The notes under the pieces were generated by a model. The model saw nothing but the letters and a program-made list of their open reading frames with translations. It searched no databases and was not told the origin of the DNA. Made by a program: the position numbers and the translations under genes. This document shows, one piece after another, positions 16,343 to 24,870 of a stretch of DNA of 64,000 nt. Position 1 is the stretch's first letter. Each line of letters opens with the position of its first letter. Source of the DNA: Ruminococcus sp. (GTDB taxonomy: Bacteria; Bacillota; Clostridia; Oscillospirales; Ruminococcaceae); assembly GCA_017961625.1 (NCBI GenBank), contig JAGCWY010000064.1, forward strand, positions 55,883-119,882, in the 5' to 3' direction.

Positions 16343-16804
16343 GTGTCATTTGATATAGATGAGCAGTATGAAAAGATATATCGTTACTGCTTTCTGCGCG
16401 TGAGACACAAAGAAACTGCCGAGGATCTGACCCAGGAGACCTTTCTCCGTTACCTCGAACACCCACACTACAGCAGCGTTGACAAGACGCTGCAGCTTCT
16501 TTACACTATCGCCGGCAATCTCTGCACTGACGAGTTCAGAAAAAAAAGGACGGAAGAACTCCCAGATACGGAAATATCCTCCGAAAGCGTCGAGGACGAC
16601 GTGCTCTCGAACTTCGACCTGAAACAGGCACTCGGGAAACTTTCCGAGGAGGACAGGGAGATAATACTTCTGAGATATGTAAACGAAGTGCCTGTGAATG
16701 TTATCGCAAAGCTGCATAACATATCGCGTTTTGCACTGAACCGCAGGATAAACCGTATCCTCGGAACGCTGCATGATTATATGGGAAGGGAGGAGCTTAT
16801 ATGA
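16343..16804 (+). CDS. ECF-type RNA polymerase sigma factor
   Basis: A 153-residue sigma-70 family protein with only regions 2 (ETAEDLTQETFLRYLEH, then LYTIAGNLCTDEFRKKR) and 4 (LGKLSEEDREIILLRYVNEVPVNVIAKLHNISR, then LNRRINRIL). The GTG start follows GGAGGGAGG. It overlaps the next gene by ATGA, the usual arrangement for an ECF sigma factor and its membrane-bound partner. It lies between two dockerin-protein genes, so surface or secreted proteins are plausible targets. Confidence 0.88.
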   Translation: MSFDIDEQYEKIYRYCFLRVRHKETAEDLTQETFLRYLEHPHYSSVDKTLQLLYTIAGNLCTDEFRKKRTEELPDTEISSESVEDDVLSNFDLKQALGKLSEEDREIILLRYVNEVPVNVIAKLHNISRFALNRRINRILGTLHDYMGREELI

Positions 16805-17937
16805 CAGAAAGAGAGAAAAAAGCTCTTGCTGATGCTTTCGGCTTTGAAGAACCTGACAGAAAGGAAGAATTCACCGAAATATTCAGAAAAAAAGAGTTCT
16901 TTCAGTATAAAAGACAAATATTCCCGACTGCCGTAAAATTTACCGCAACTGCCGCAATTATTGCTGCTATTGTGAGTACTGCTTTGATAATGCCCCAAAA
17001 TCGGCACAGCTTCATCACCAACGATAATGAGATATCCGTTACCGGAACTGCTACCACAGCTGTACCAGCAACCACTACCGCATTTGCCGTATCAGCTGGT
17101 GCGGAGGTGACAACAGTAAAAAATACTGCTGCGAAGGCGGCAAATACAACGGTAACGACGCAGACCGTCACAAATGCTTTAAAAGGTGTGGGAACTACAC
17201 AAAAGACTTCGGAGGAACCGACTTCCAAGCCGGAATTAACAAAAGCCATTAAAGAGCAGGAAGCTTCTTCTGCTGTCGTCACCACAGAAGCTGAGGACAC
17301 CGCTCCGGAAACATCGGCAGTACGTGATATGACGGTCTCTCCGGAGAATGTCATATCATTGCGCGAAAGAATAATAAGCGAGGAGGAACTTTCTGAGCCT
17401 CTGAGCGATTATGCTGGTTCTCCTGACCTCGGTAGAAAAGATGAGGTCGTCCCCAACCACTCAAAATCCTCCCAAAGCATGTCCTTATCCATGATGTATA
17501 AAAATTCCTGCGCTGTAGTACTTGCAAATCTTGATGAAATAGTGTATACTTCTATAGGCGGATATGCATACACCGCAGAAAATCTTACCGTAGAAAGGGT
17601 ATACAAGGGCAGTCTTGGAGAAAAAGACAGGATAACCGTGTTTTTCAGCGGCGGCTATCTGCCAGCCGAGGATTATATTTCTTTATACTGCAAAGAATAT
17701 TTACAGGACGCCGGAGAATACTCTGTCCGAATATCCGGAGACTGCCGCGGCGAACAGCTTAAGGGTAGAAAATATATTTTCTTTCTCACAGACGGCAGCT
17801 ATCCCCTGCCTGTTGGAGGCTTCGCACCTGTATTCCTCGGTGACTCCTCCGTCTTTGAAGACATCGACGGCATATATACAGCCGTTGGAGATACAGAATT
17901 GACATTTACTCCTCAGCAAGCTGCGGACGGCTTCTGA
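16801..17937 (+). CDS. Probable membrane-bound anti-sigma or sensor protein paired with the ECF sigma factor
   Basis: A 378-residue single-pass protein. It has a charged cytoplasmic N-terminus of about 38 residues, one membrane segment (residues about 39-63), a long Thr/Ala/Ser-rich linker (about 75-190) and a folded C-terminal domain of about 190 residues outside the membrane. Its ATGA overlap with the ECF sigma gene is the main reason to call it an anti-sigma partner. No zinc-finger anti-sigma motif is visible, and the C-terminal domain was not recognised. By topology it resembles RsgI-type sensors of cellulosomal clostridia, but that link is an inference. Confidence 0.65.
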   Translation: MTEREKKALADAFGFEEPDRKEEFTEIFRKKEFFQYKRQIFPTAVKFTATAAIIAAIVSTALIMPQNRHSFITNDNEISVTGTATTAVPATTTAFAVSAGAEVTTVKNTAAKAANTTVTTQTVTNALKGVGTTQKTSEEPTSKPELTKAIKEQEASSAVVTTEAEDTAPETSAVRDMTVSPENVISLRERIISEEELSEPLSDYAGSPDLGRKDEVVPNHSKSSQSMSLSMMYKNSCAVVLANLDEIVYTSIGGYAYTAENLTVERVYKGSLGEKDRITVFFSGGYLPAEDYISLYCKEYLQDAGEYSVRISGDCRGEQLKGRKYIFFLTDGSYPLPVGGFAPVFLGDSSVFEDIDGIYTAVGDTELTFTPQQAADGF

Positions 17938-17963
17938 AAACTCAGCAAAGCTTTGATACAAAC

Positions 17964-17994
17964 CGCGTAAGACAGCCGACTAACGGCTTACGCG
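17964..17994. repeat. GC-rich inverted repeat after the anti-sigma gene
   Basis: CGCGTAAG (17964-17971) / CTTACGCG (17987-17994), with a nested GCCG / CGGC, lies 26 nt after the stop. No strong U-run follows, so termination is possible but weak. Confidence 0.5.
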
Positions 17995-18090
17995 ACAGGA
18001 ATTAAATCTTTTTCATGTTTTATGTCACATTTTCCTTTACTAATTCGTATATTAATATTGAACGATTAAAAAATGAAAGGAAGTCTTTTT

Positions 18091-19482
18091 ATGAAACATC
18101 ATAAGCTCCTGAGCCTTTTCCTTGCTGCCATAATTCCCACAGGCAGTATTTTCCCGATATCTGTAAACGCAGCTGTTACAGGCGACCTGGATGGCGATGG
18201 CGTGGCAACTGCCGATGATCTCTCCCTTTTACAGGGATATATTCTCGGAACAAAAGAGCTCACCAAGGCTCAGTCGGAGGCTGCTGATATCAACGGCGAC
18301 GGCAAAACTGATGTATACGATGTGGTACAGCTCCGCAAAACGATCCTTTCCTCGGAAAGAACTATCAAATTCACAGCTGTGACCAAAAGGTATACCTCTG
18401 GCTACAAGTCAGATATAAAGAACGCGAACACCGAAGGAAACGGAGTCGCAGTGACCTCATGTAGCGAGCTGAAAACAGCTCTATCGCCATATTTTGAAGA
18501 CAGCGTGATAAACAGCCAGCTTGAGACATACAATGATGCCTTTTTTGAGAAATCAGTACTACTGCTCAAGCCTGTATACCTCAATCCTGCAAATTACCAG
18601 AAAAAAAGAGTGACCACCACAGAGAGTTGCGGCTGCAGCAGCAGCTATGCTGGTATATATACTACCAAAAACGTAACCTCTTACCTTAATATAAGAAAAG
18701 AGCACTCGGCAAGCTCCGAATCCATAGGCAGGATACCGCCGGATTCAACTATTACCGTTACCGCCGGCGACGGTCAGTGGGCTCACGTTACATACAACGA
18801 TATATCTGGCTATGCAAATATGGACTACATGCAAAAGGTCTCTGAGCCTGCTCCTACCTACGAGTTCCTTCCGGATATAAAGTTTGATTCTGTAAAGTAC
18901 TCGGACGGAAAGCTTAACATCACAGCAAGCGAGTTCAAGGCAAGCGCTCCCGTAGGCTTTGCCCCGGCTCTGCTCCTTGAAGCTGTAATAGACAAAAAGG
19001 ACTACTATGCAACCTCAACAAAATGGGACGTAACAATAACTGTATCTCCTGCGGACAAGTACGACTATCCGCTTGCTAAAGCTCATCTTGATACTGTAGG
19101 ATGGGAGATGCAGGCTGCCTTCAACGCCGCAGCAAGCATCACATACTACGGTCAGAAACCTGATATGCCACAGGATGCAGATCATTCACTTGAATTCTAT
19201 GCCGACTTTGGTTTCAAAAACGGCAAGGGCAACTGTTATGTAATGGCTGCGATGTTCTGCGAAATGGCAAGACTTCTCGGCTACGATGCACACCTTATCT
19301 CAGGCAGAGTACCGCTCTTACAGGGAGGCTACGGTCCCCACGCATGGACAGAGGTCAATATAAATGGATCTACTTACGTCTGTGACCCTGACTTTGCCAA
19401 CGAAACTAAAAGAAACGGTTATATGATAACATACGGTCAGTCCGGAACCTGGAAATATACCAAGGATGACGTTATCGACTGA
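18091..19482 (+). CDS. Secreted dockerin-SH3-transglutaminase-fold protein
   Basis: A 463-residue secreted protein. A signal peptide (1-27) is followed by a type I dockerin (29-88, loops DLDGDGVATADD and DINGDGKTDVYD). Residues about 90-165 are unrecognised. Then come a bacterial SH3 domain (about 195-250, SYLNIRKEHSAS) and a C-terminal transglutaminase-like cysteine-protease fold with Cys382 (GNCYVMAAMFC), His417 (GPHAWTEV) and Asp432 (CDPDF). The triad is complete. SH3 plus transglutaminase folds often act on peptide or cell-wall substrates; the activity here is unknown. The ATG at 18091 lies 7 nt after AAAGGAAG. The gene heads an operon with a lipoprotein and an acyltransferase. Confidence 0.9.
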   Translation: MKHHKLLSLFLAAIIPTGSIFPISVNAAVTGDLDGDGVATADDLSLLQGYILGTKELTKAQSEAADINGDGKTDVYDVVQLRKTILSSERTIKFTAVTKRYTSGYKSDIKNANTEGNGVAVTSCSELKTALSPYFEDSVINSQLETYNDAFFEKSVLLLKPVYLNPANYQKKRVTTTESCGCSSSYAGIYTTKNVTSYLNIRKEHSASSESIGRIPPDSTITVTAGDGQWAHVTYNDISGYANMDYMQKVSEPAPTYEFLPDIKFDSVKYSDGKLNITASEFKASAPVGFAPALLLEAVIDKKDYYATSTKWDVTITVSPADKYDYPLAKAHLDTVGWEMQAAFNAAASITYYGQKPDMPQDADHSLEFYADFGFKNGKGNCYVMAAMFCEMARLLGYDAHLISGRVPLLQGGYGPHAWTEVNINGSTYVCDPDFANETKRNGYMITYGQSGTWKYTKDDVID

Positions 19483-19498
19483 TCAAGGAGGATAAAAA

Positions 19499-20299
19499 AT
19501 GAAAAAATCAATGGCAACCATCACATTATTTGCAGCTCTTGCTCTTACGGGCTGCGGAAATGTAACCCCCTCTGCTGATATCTCACCTACAGCAACTACA
19601 GAGGCTACTACGACAAATGAAGAAAAATACAAGCTAATAGGTGAAAAGAATGATGCAGAAAATCAGTTCGCAGTACTTCTTTCAAACAAGACCCAAAAGG
19701 AGATCACCGGCGTCACAGTAAAATCAGGAGCTGACGACAAGTATCCGGCTAATATGCTCAAAAAGGACGACAGCTTCGCTGTAAACGAAAGCCGTAACCT
19801 GTACTACACTCCCACAAGCATTTCAGACCACGCTCTCGGAAACAACGGCGCTCTCGCAAATGAAGAGTATACAATAAAGCTCACCTTCAGCGACAGCAAG
19901 ACTGCAGAACTACACCAGTTCCCGTTCACAGACGCTGATCTCGCTGAGATCCACCTTGACGGAGATATTGCATACATTGATTACCAGTCAAGGGTCTCAG
20001 GCAAAAAGTACTCCACCAAGGACGCCGAAAACATGATAAAGTCCACTGAGGCTGTTACAGAAACTGCAACAAAGATTGCAGAGGAAACCACTACATCAGA
20101 GGAGAAGCCGGAATACACTCAACCCGTATACGATGAGCCTGTATATACTCAGCCTGCTTCAACCTATGTAGAGCCAACAACAACTCAGGCTCCTGTCTAT
20201 ACAGAGCCCCCCTCGCAGGCACCTGCGCCCACAGAAGCTCCTACAGAAGCTCCCACAGAAGCTCCTACTGGCTGCGGAGACAATTTCCTTTTTAACTGA
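19499..20299 (+). CDS. Lipoprotein with Pro/Thr-rich C-terminal repeats, unknown function
   Basis: A 266-residue protein with a lipobox (ALTGCG) at residues about 17-22. A central domain of about 120 residues carries no recognised motif (FAVLLSNKTQKEITGVTVKSG). The C-terminal 80 residues are low complexity, ending in three PTEA repeats and then CGDNFLFN. A cysteine near the C-terminus is unusual. It starts 17 nt after the transglutaminase-like gene with its own AGGAGG, and two bases before the acyltransferase gene. Probably a surface-exposed accessory protein. Confidence 0.8.
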   Translation: MKKSMATITLFAALALTGCGNVTPSADISPTATTEATTTNEEKYKLIGEKNDAENQFAVLLSNKTQKEITGVTVKSGADDKYPANMLKKDDSFAVNESRNLYYTPTSISDHALGNNGALANEEYTIKLTFSDSKTAELHQFPFTDADLAEIHLDGDIAYIDYQSRVSGKKYSTKDAENMIKSTEAVTETATKIAEETTTSEEKPEYTQPVYDEPVYTQPASTYVEPTTTQAPVYTEPPSQAPAPTEAPTEAPTEAPTGCGDNFLFN

Positions 20300-20301
20300 T
20301 C

Positions 20302-21348
20302 ATGAAAAACAGGATACTTTACCTCAGCCGTCTTAAAGCCCTTGCCTGCATAGCCGTTACTGTGCTTCATACATTTCTTGCAGTAAAAAGCCTGTCCGCA
20401 GATCCTTCTGTTCAGGGTAGCATGATGGCTGTAAGGAACGCTATGATGTGGGCTGTGCCTTGCTTCGTAATGGCTTCCGGCGCACTACTCCTTGACAGCA
20501 GGCGTCTTCTCACGCCGAAAAAACTGTTCTGCAAATACATATTCCGCATGGCCATTGCCCTCATTGTATTTTCGGTGCTCTTTTCACTGTTTGACGGTAT
20601 ACTCATAAATCATATCTCGGGCGGAGCAATATGCAGGGACATATTCAGCGATATCTTTCTGGGTACAGGCTGGATACATATATGGTATATCTACCTGCTG
20701 ATAGGTATATACCTGCTTCTGCCACTGTATAAGCTCATAAGCAGCAATGCAAAACCCACTGAACTGAGATACCTACTCCTCATTTACGGACTGTTCCTTT
20801 CGGTCCTCCCGTTCATCGAGACTATAAGTGGAAAGAAGCTGCCATTCTATATATGCGTATTCAGCATATATCCGCTTTACTTATTCCTGGGTCACGTTCT
20901 TCATGTGGGTATAATAAAACTACCGAAAAACGCCTGCGGAATAATGTTCCTGATATGTACTGGCATTACGGTAATGCTCACGATATATGCGTATAACTCG
21001 TCCGTATCGTCTCCGGAAACAAGCGGAAAGCTGATATCTCTCCTTGGATTATACTCCTTCCCTCTGTATGTCGCAGCCTCTATAGGAGCATTCGGATACA
21101 TGAGAAAAACGAGAAATCAACCTGTTCCGGTGCTAGATAATATCGCAGCAGAGCTTGACCGCTGTTCCTTCGGTATATACCTGATACACATGGCAGTACT
21201 GAAGTTCATATTTGCAGTAATAAAATTCAATCCCATCGTCCACGGCGGTACAATAGCAGTAATAGGTATATGTATCATCACTCTTGTTGTATCTTATGTG
21301 ATAACAAGACTGCTAAAGCTTGTTCCATATGTAAACAAGATAATATAA
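20302..21348 (+). CDS. Acyltransferase family 3 membrane protein
   Basis: A 348-residue integral membrane protein with about ten hydrophobic segments. The N-terminal pattern LKALACIAVTVLHTFLAVKS carries the conserved His of acyltransferase family 3, and an IYLIHMAVLKF segment lies near the C-terminus. These enzymes move acetyl or other acyl groups onto surface glycans or peptidoglycan. It follows the lipoprotein gene by two bases and is ended by a strong terminator, so it closes the operon started at 18091. The acceptor is unknown. Confidence 0.85.
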   Translation: MKNRILYLSRLKALACIAVTVLHTFLAVKSLSADPSVQGSMMAVRNAMMWAVPCFVMASGALLLDSRRLLTPKKLFCKYIFRMAIALIVFSVLFSLFDGILINHISGGAICRDIFSDIFLGTGWIHIWYIYLLIGIYLLLPLYKLISSNAKPTELRYLLLIYGLFLSVLPFIETISGKKLPFYICVFSIYPLYLFLGHVLHVGIIKLPKNACGIMFLICTGITVMLTIYAYNSSVSSPETSGKLISLLGLYSFPLYVAASIGAFGYMRKTRNQPVPVLDNIAAELDRCSFGIYLIHMAVLKFIFAVIKFNPIVHGGTIAVIGICIITLVVSYVITRLLKLVPYVNKII

Positions 21349-21354
21349 ACACCT

Positions 21355-21377
21355 GGCTCCCTTCGGGGAGCTTTTTT
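21355..21377 (+). terminator. Terminator after the acyltransferase gene
   Basis: GCTCCC / GGGAGC stem with a short TTCG loop, followed by TTTTTT, 7 nt after the stop. Confidence 0.9.
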
Positions 21378-21439
21378 GTTGCGCTCTGTTTACGGATATG
21401 ATATAATCATTATATGGCTATTAAATTTGAGGTGATATC

Positions 21440-22180
21440 GTGAATCAGATAACTTTCAGCGAATTCAGCCACTTTATTCCTGCTGCAGACAGCAATGCAC
21501 TTTGCAGGGTATATCCACTGTCCGTAGCGGAAGGGGTTCAGAGTGGAAGGATATACAGTGACAGCAGCGAGAACTGTGTACTGATACGGCACCAAAACAA
21601 CTTTTCATTTCTTTCCGGAGAACCCAGTGAAGCATTTCTGCGCAGGGTATATGATCTTGTTATAAATGACGGCTTGAAGCTTATGTGTAACGATGAAATG
21701 CTGTGCAGTTTATTCGAAAAATGGGGTGGTGCATCGTTTCTGCCACGCAGCTTTTACTCCTATCCGTCAGATAAGCCTCCTAAAGTCGTCATTCCCAGCG
21801 GATATGAAGCAAAATGTATTGACGAACAGCTTTTCAGTCTCCTTGAAGGCAGGACCTCTCCCAAGATATTCTGGCAGGACTTTGAGAAGTTCAGGCAAAA
21901 CGGGAAGGGAGTATGCTTGATGTACGGCACCGAGCCTGCGTCGTGGGCGTTTACCGCCGCTGTAAGCAACGATGAGGCTGATATAGGCATAGAGACTGCC
22001 GAAGCCCACAAGCACCGTGGACTCGCTTACGCAGCATCCGCACTTCTTATAAAAAAACTCCTTCCGTCCAGACGTCCGACATGGTCATGTCAGCAGTCAA
22101 ACAAGGGGTCTGCACGGACCGCTGAAAAACTCGGCTTTGTAAAATATGCGGATTGCATAATGATAAAAAAGGCTGACTGA
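21440..22180 (+). CDS. GNAT-family N-acetyltransferase
   Basis: A 246-residue protein. The C-terminal 80 residues form the acetyl-CoA-binding part of a GNAT domain (ADIGIETAEAHKHRGLAYAASALLIKKL, then WSCQQSNKGSARTAEKLGF). The N-terminal 150 residues are divergent. It starts at GTG 21440 after GAGGTG. The substrate is unknown. It follows the terminator at 21355-21377, so it is transcribed separately from the surface-protein operon. Confidence 0.83.
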   Translation: MNQITFSEFSHFIPAADSNALCRVYPLSVAEGVQSGRIYSDSSENCVLIRHQNNFSFLSGEPSEAFLRRVYDLVINDGLKLMCNDEMLCSLFEKWGGASFLPRSFYSYPSDKPPKVVIPSGYEAKCIDEQLFSLLEGRTSPKIFWQDFEKFRQNGKGVCLMYGTEPASWAFTAAVSNDEADIGIETAEAHKHRGLAYAASALLIKKLLPSRRPTWSCQQSNKGSARTAEKLGFVKYADCIMIKKAD

Positions 22181-22239
22181 GCCTTTCCCGTAACGCTCTC
22201 TTCCCTGCACGCATATAATAGTGCGAAAGGAGTGGTTTT

Positions 22240-22602
22240 ATGGAAACTGCCGAGATAATCGCCGTATCAGCCGTTGTACTGCTTATCAGTTTGGAGCTTT
22301 TATGCCTTTTTCTCTGCTCAAAGCTTAAATGCAGGAGTTATCCCCTGTGGGTCATTGTGCCTGTACACACAATGGACAGTGATCTGTCTCAACGCCTCGA
22401 CTACATCGGAGCCATGATAGAGGACGGCAGCACACTTATAGGCAATATTCTTCTGATGAACATGAACGCAGATGAAAAGCAGCTCCGACTTTGTAGGGAG
22501 TTTTGCAGCCGTTATCACGCTGCAGAGATCATTCTTCCGGAGGATATCGAAAGATCTGTGAAAAACTATTTGCATTTTCAAAGCAATTATGATATAATTT
22601 AA
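22240..22602 (+). CDS. Small single-pass membrane protein, unknown function
   Basis: A 120-residue protein with one N-terminal hydrophobic segment (IIAVSAVVLLISLELLCLFL) and a soluble tail of about 85 residues (DSDLSQRLDYIGAMIEDG). It starts after AAAGGAG. No family was recognised. It ends 30 nt before the RecD2 helicase gene and may be cotranscribed with it. Confidence 0.7.
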   Translation: METAEIIAVSAVVLLISLELLCLFLCSKLKCRSYPLWVIVPVHTMDSDLSQRLDYIGAMIEDGSTLIGNILLMNMNADEKQLRLCREFCSRYHAAEIILPEDIERSVKNYLHFQSNYDII

Positions 22603-22632
22603 ATTGAATGTTTGTGTGCAGAGGTGAAAAAG

Positions 22633-24855
22633 GTGGAGCATGAGGTCCTTCACATAGAAGGCACGGTGGAAAACGTCCTTTACAAAAATGAAAACAACGG
22701 CTATATAGTCCTTGACCTTGACGCAGGCGGAGAGCTCATCACAGTTGTAGGAGAGCTTGGAGACATTGAAGAGGGCGAGGGTCTTATCCTTGAAGGCAGC
22801 TACATCACGCATCCCCGCTTCGGCACTCAGTTCAGCGCAGTATACTGCGAGAGAAAGCTACCAGAGACCGTTCTTAATATCGAAAAATATCTCGCCTCCG
22901 GTGCTGTAAAGGGAATAGGTCCCGGACTTGCCAAAAAGATAGTAGAGGTATTCGGTGACAAGACTCTCGATATAATGGAAAACGCACCGTTCAGACTGGC
23001 AGAGATAAAAGGCATATCTCCGAAAAAATGTGACGAGATAGCTTCAGAGGCACAGAAGCTCTTCTGTCTAAGGAACCTTATGTCATTTCTTTCCCAGTAC
23101 GAGATAAAGTCACGCTTTGCCATGAACACCTATAGGAAGTACGGATCCGACGCAATGACGCTTTTAAGGCTAAACCCATATCTTCTCTGCGGAGATTACA
23201 TAGAGCTTGACTTTTCCAAGGCTGATACTATTGCTCATGATATGCACATAGCCCGCAACGATAGCAAGCGGATAATCGCAGGAGTGCAATACATACTCCG
23301 TGCAAACGGAGGCATTGGTCACACCTGCCTGCCCCTCGAGGTGCTTGCAAAGAAAACACAAGATACCCTCGAAGTATCGGAAAGTGATTTCTATAGTGCA
23401 TACAATGAAGCTCTTAAAGATGATGAGCTCTTCGAGTTCGTCAAGAACGATACCGAATTCGTATATCTCCCGGATTATTTCTATGCGGAGAGCTTCATTG
23501 CGGATAGGATACATATACTAAAGGATTTCTCCTCACCCGAGGACTTCAACTATGATACTCTCATAGATATCGAAGAGGAGGAGCATAACATAAAATACGA
23601 AAGATTACAGCGGCAGGCTATAACCACCGCTGTCTCAAGGGGACTTATGGTGCTGACAGGAGGTCCCGGTACAGGTAAGACCACCACTCTCAACGCCATG
23701 ATATCCATATTCGAGAAGCGCGGTATGAAAGTACTCCTTGCAGCTCCTACGGGACGTGCGGCAAAGCGTATGTCTGACCTTACAGGCTGTGAGGCAAAGA
23801 CTATACACCGTCTCCTTGAAGTAGTATACGATTCAGGAGACAAGCTCACATTCGCCCATAACGAGAACAATCCCCTTGACTGTGACGTGCTTGTGATAGA
23901 CGAGATGTCAATGGTTGACGTCATACTGTTTGAGAAGCTGCTCCGTGCAATACGTCTCGGCTGCCGGCTCATTATGGTGGGCGACAGCGACCAGCTTCCC
24001 TCTGTTGGCGCTGGGAACCTCCTCGGAGATATAATCGACAGCGGTATAGTTCCCGTAACAGAGCTTAAGGAGATATTTCGTCAGGCTCAGCAGAGCTGCA
24101 TAGTCACAAACGCACATAAAATAGTTGCAGGTGAATACCCTGATCTCACCAGAAAGGACAGTGACTTTTTCTTCTTTAAGCGCGATGACTATCAGCAGGC
24201 ACTAAAGCTCATAGTTGACCTTGCAAAAACAAGACTTCCAAAAGCCTATAGCTACTCTCCTACAGAGGATATACAGATACTTACCCCGTCAAGAAAGGGA
24301 GTTACAGGTACTGTGGAGCTTAACAAGCTCCTGCAATCGGAGCTCAATCCCCCGGCTAAGAACAAGCAGGAGAAAAAGGGCTTCGTATACACTTACCGTG
24401 AAGGCGACAAGGTGATGCAAACACGCAACAACTACGATATAACGTGGTCGAAGGAGGGCGAACAGGGGGCAGGTATCTTCAATGGAGATATCGGACGCAT
24501 AATAAGTATCGACAACAGGAGCTCCCTTGCAGTCATAGACTTCGACGGCAGGAAGGCTACATACACCTTTGACCTTTTGTCTCAGGTGGATCTTGCCTAT
24601 GCTGTGACGGTACACAAAAGTCAGGGCTGCGAGTTTGAAGCAGTCATACTCCCCATAATGGGCGGATTCGACAAGCTATGCTACAGAAATCTGCTGTACA
24701 CAGCCGTTACAAGAGCCAAAAAGCTCCTCATAATCATAGGGAGCGAGGGAAATATATATAAAATGGTAGACAACAATAAGCGCACAAGGCGTTACACCTG
24801 TCTGCGCTATATGCTCGCAGGAACTGCAAATAGCAGCTCTCCCTTCGGGCAGTGA
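22633..24855 (+). CDS. recD2: RecD2-type ATP-dependent DNA helicase
   Basis: A protein of about 740 residues: an N-terminal OB-like domain, a helix-hairpin-helix pair (VKGIGPGLAKKIVEVFG and IKGISPKKCDEI), then superfamily 1B helicase motifs. These are GGPGTGKTT (I), VIDEMSMVD (II), VGDSDQLPSVGAGNLL (III), AVTVHKSQGCEF (V) and YTAVTRAKK (VI). It unwinds DNA 5' to 3' in repair; unlike RecBCD-type RecD it acts alone, and no recB or recC lies nearby. GTG 22633 is chosen because AGAGGTG ends 6 nt upstream; other in-frame starts lack a ribosome binding site. Confidence 0.93.
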   Translation: MEHEVLHIEGTVENVLYKNENNGYIVLDLDAGGELITVVGELGDIEEGEGLILEGSYITHPRFGTQFSAVYCERKLPETVLNIEKYLASGAVKGIGPGLAKKIVEVFGDKTLDIMENAPFRLAEIKGISPKKCDEIASEAQKLFCLRNLMSFLSQYEIKSRFAMNTYRKYGSDAMTLLRLNPYLLCGDYIELDFSKADTIAHDMHIARNDSKRIIAGVQYILRANGGIGHTCLPLEVLAKKTQDTLEVSESDFYSAYNEALKDDELFEFVKNDTEFVYLPDYFYAESFIADRIHILKDFSSPEDFNYDTLIDIEEEEHNIKYERLQRQAITTAVSRGLMVLTGGPGTGKTTTLNAMISIFEKRGMKVLLAAPTGRAAKRMSDLTGCEAKTIHRLLEVVYDSGDKLTFAHNENNPLDCDVLVIDEMSMVDVILFEKLLRAIRLGCRLIMVGDSDQLPSVGAGNLLGDIIDSGIVPVTELKEIFRQAQQSCIVTNAHKIVAGEYPDLTRKDSDFFFFKRDDYQQALKLIVDLAKTRLPKAYSYSPTEDIQILTPSRKGVTGTVELNKLLQSELNPPAKNKQEKKGFVYTYREGDKVMQTRNNYDITWSKEGEQGAGIFNGDIGRIISIDNRSSLAVIDFDGRKATYTFDLLSQVDLAYAVTVHKSQGCEFEAVILPIMGGFDKLCYRNLLYTAVTRAKKLLIIIGSEGNIYKMVDNNKRTRRYTCLRYMLAGTANSSSPFGQ

Positions 24856-24870
24856 GAAAGGAAGATAGAA

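Noticed and set aside
17964..17994. Inverted repeat as a rho-independent terminator
   Set aside because: No U-run follows directly; it is listed as a repeat only.
22612..22632. Upstream in-frame TTG and GTG starts for RecD2
   Set aside because: TTG at 22612 has no ribosome binding site and GTG 22624 is part of the AGAGGTG site; GTG 22633 fits best.
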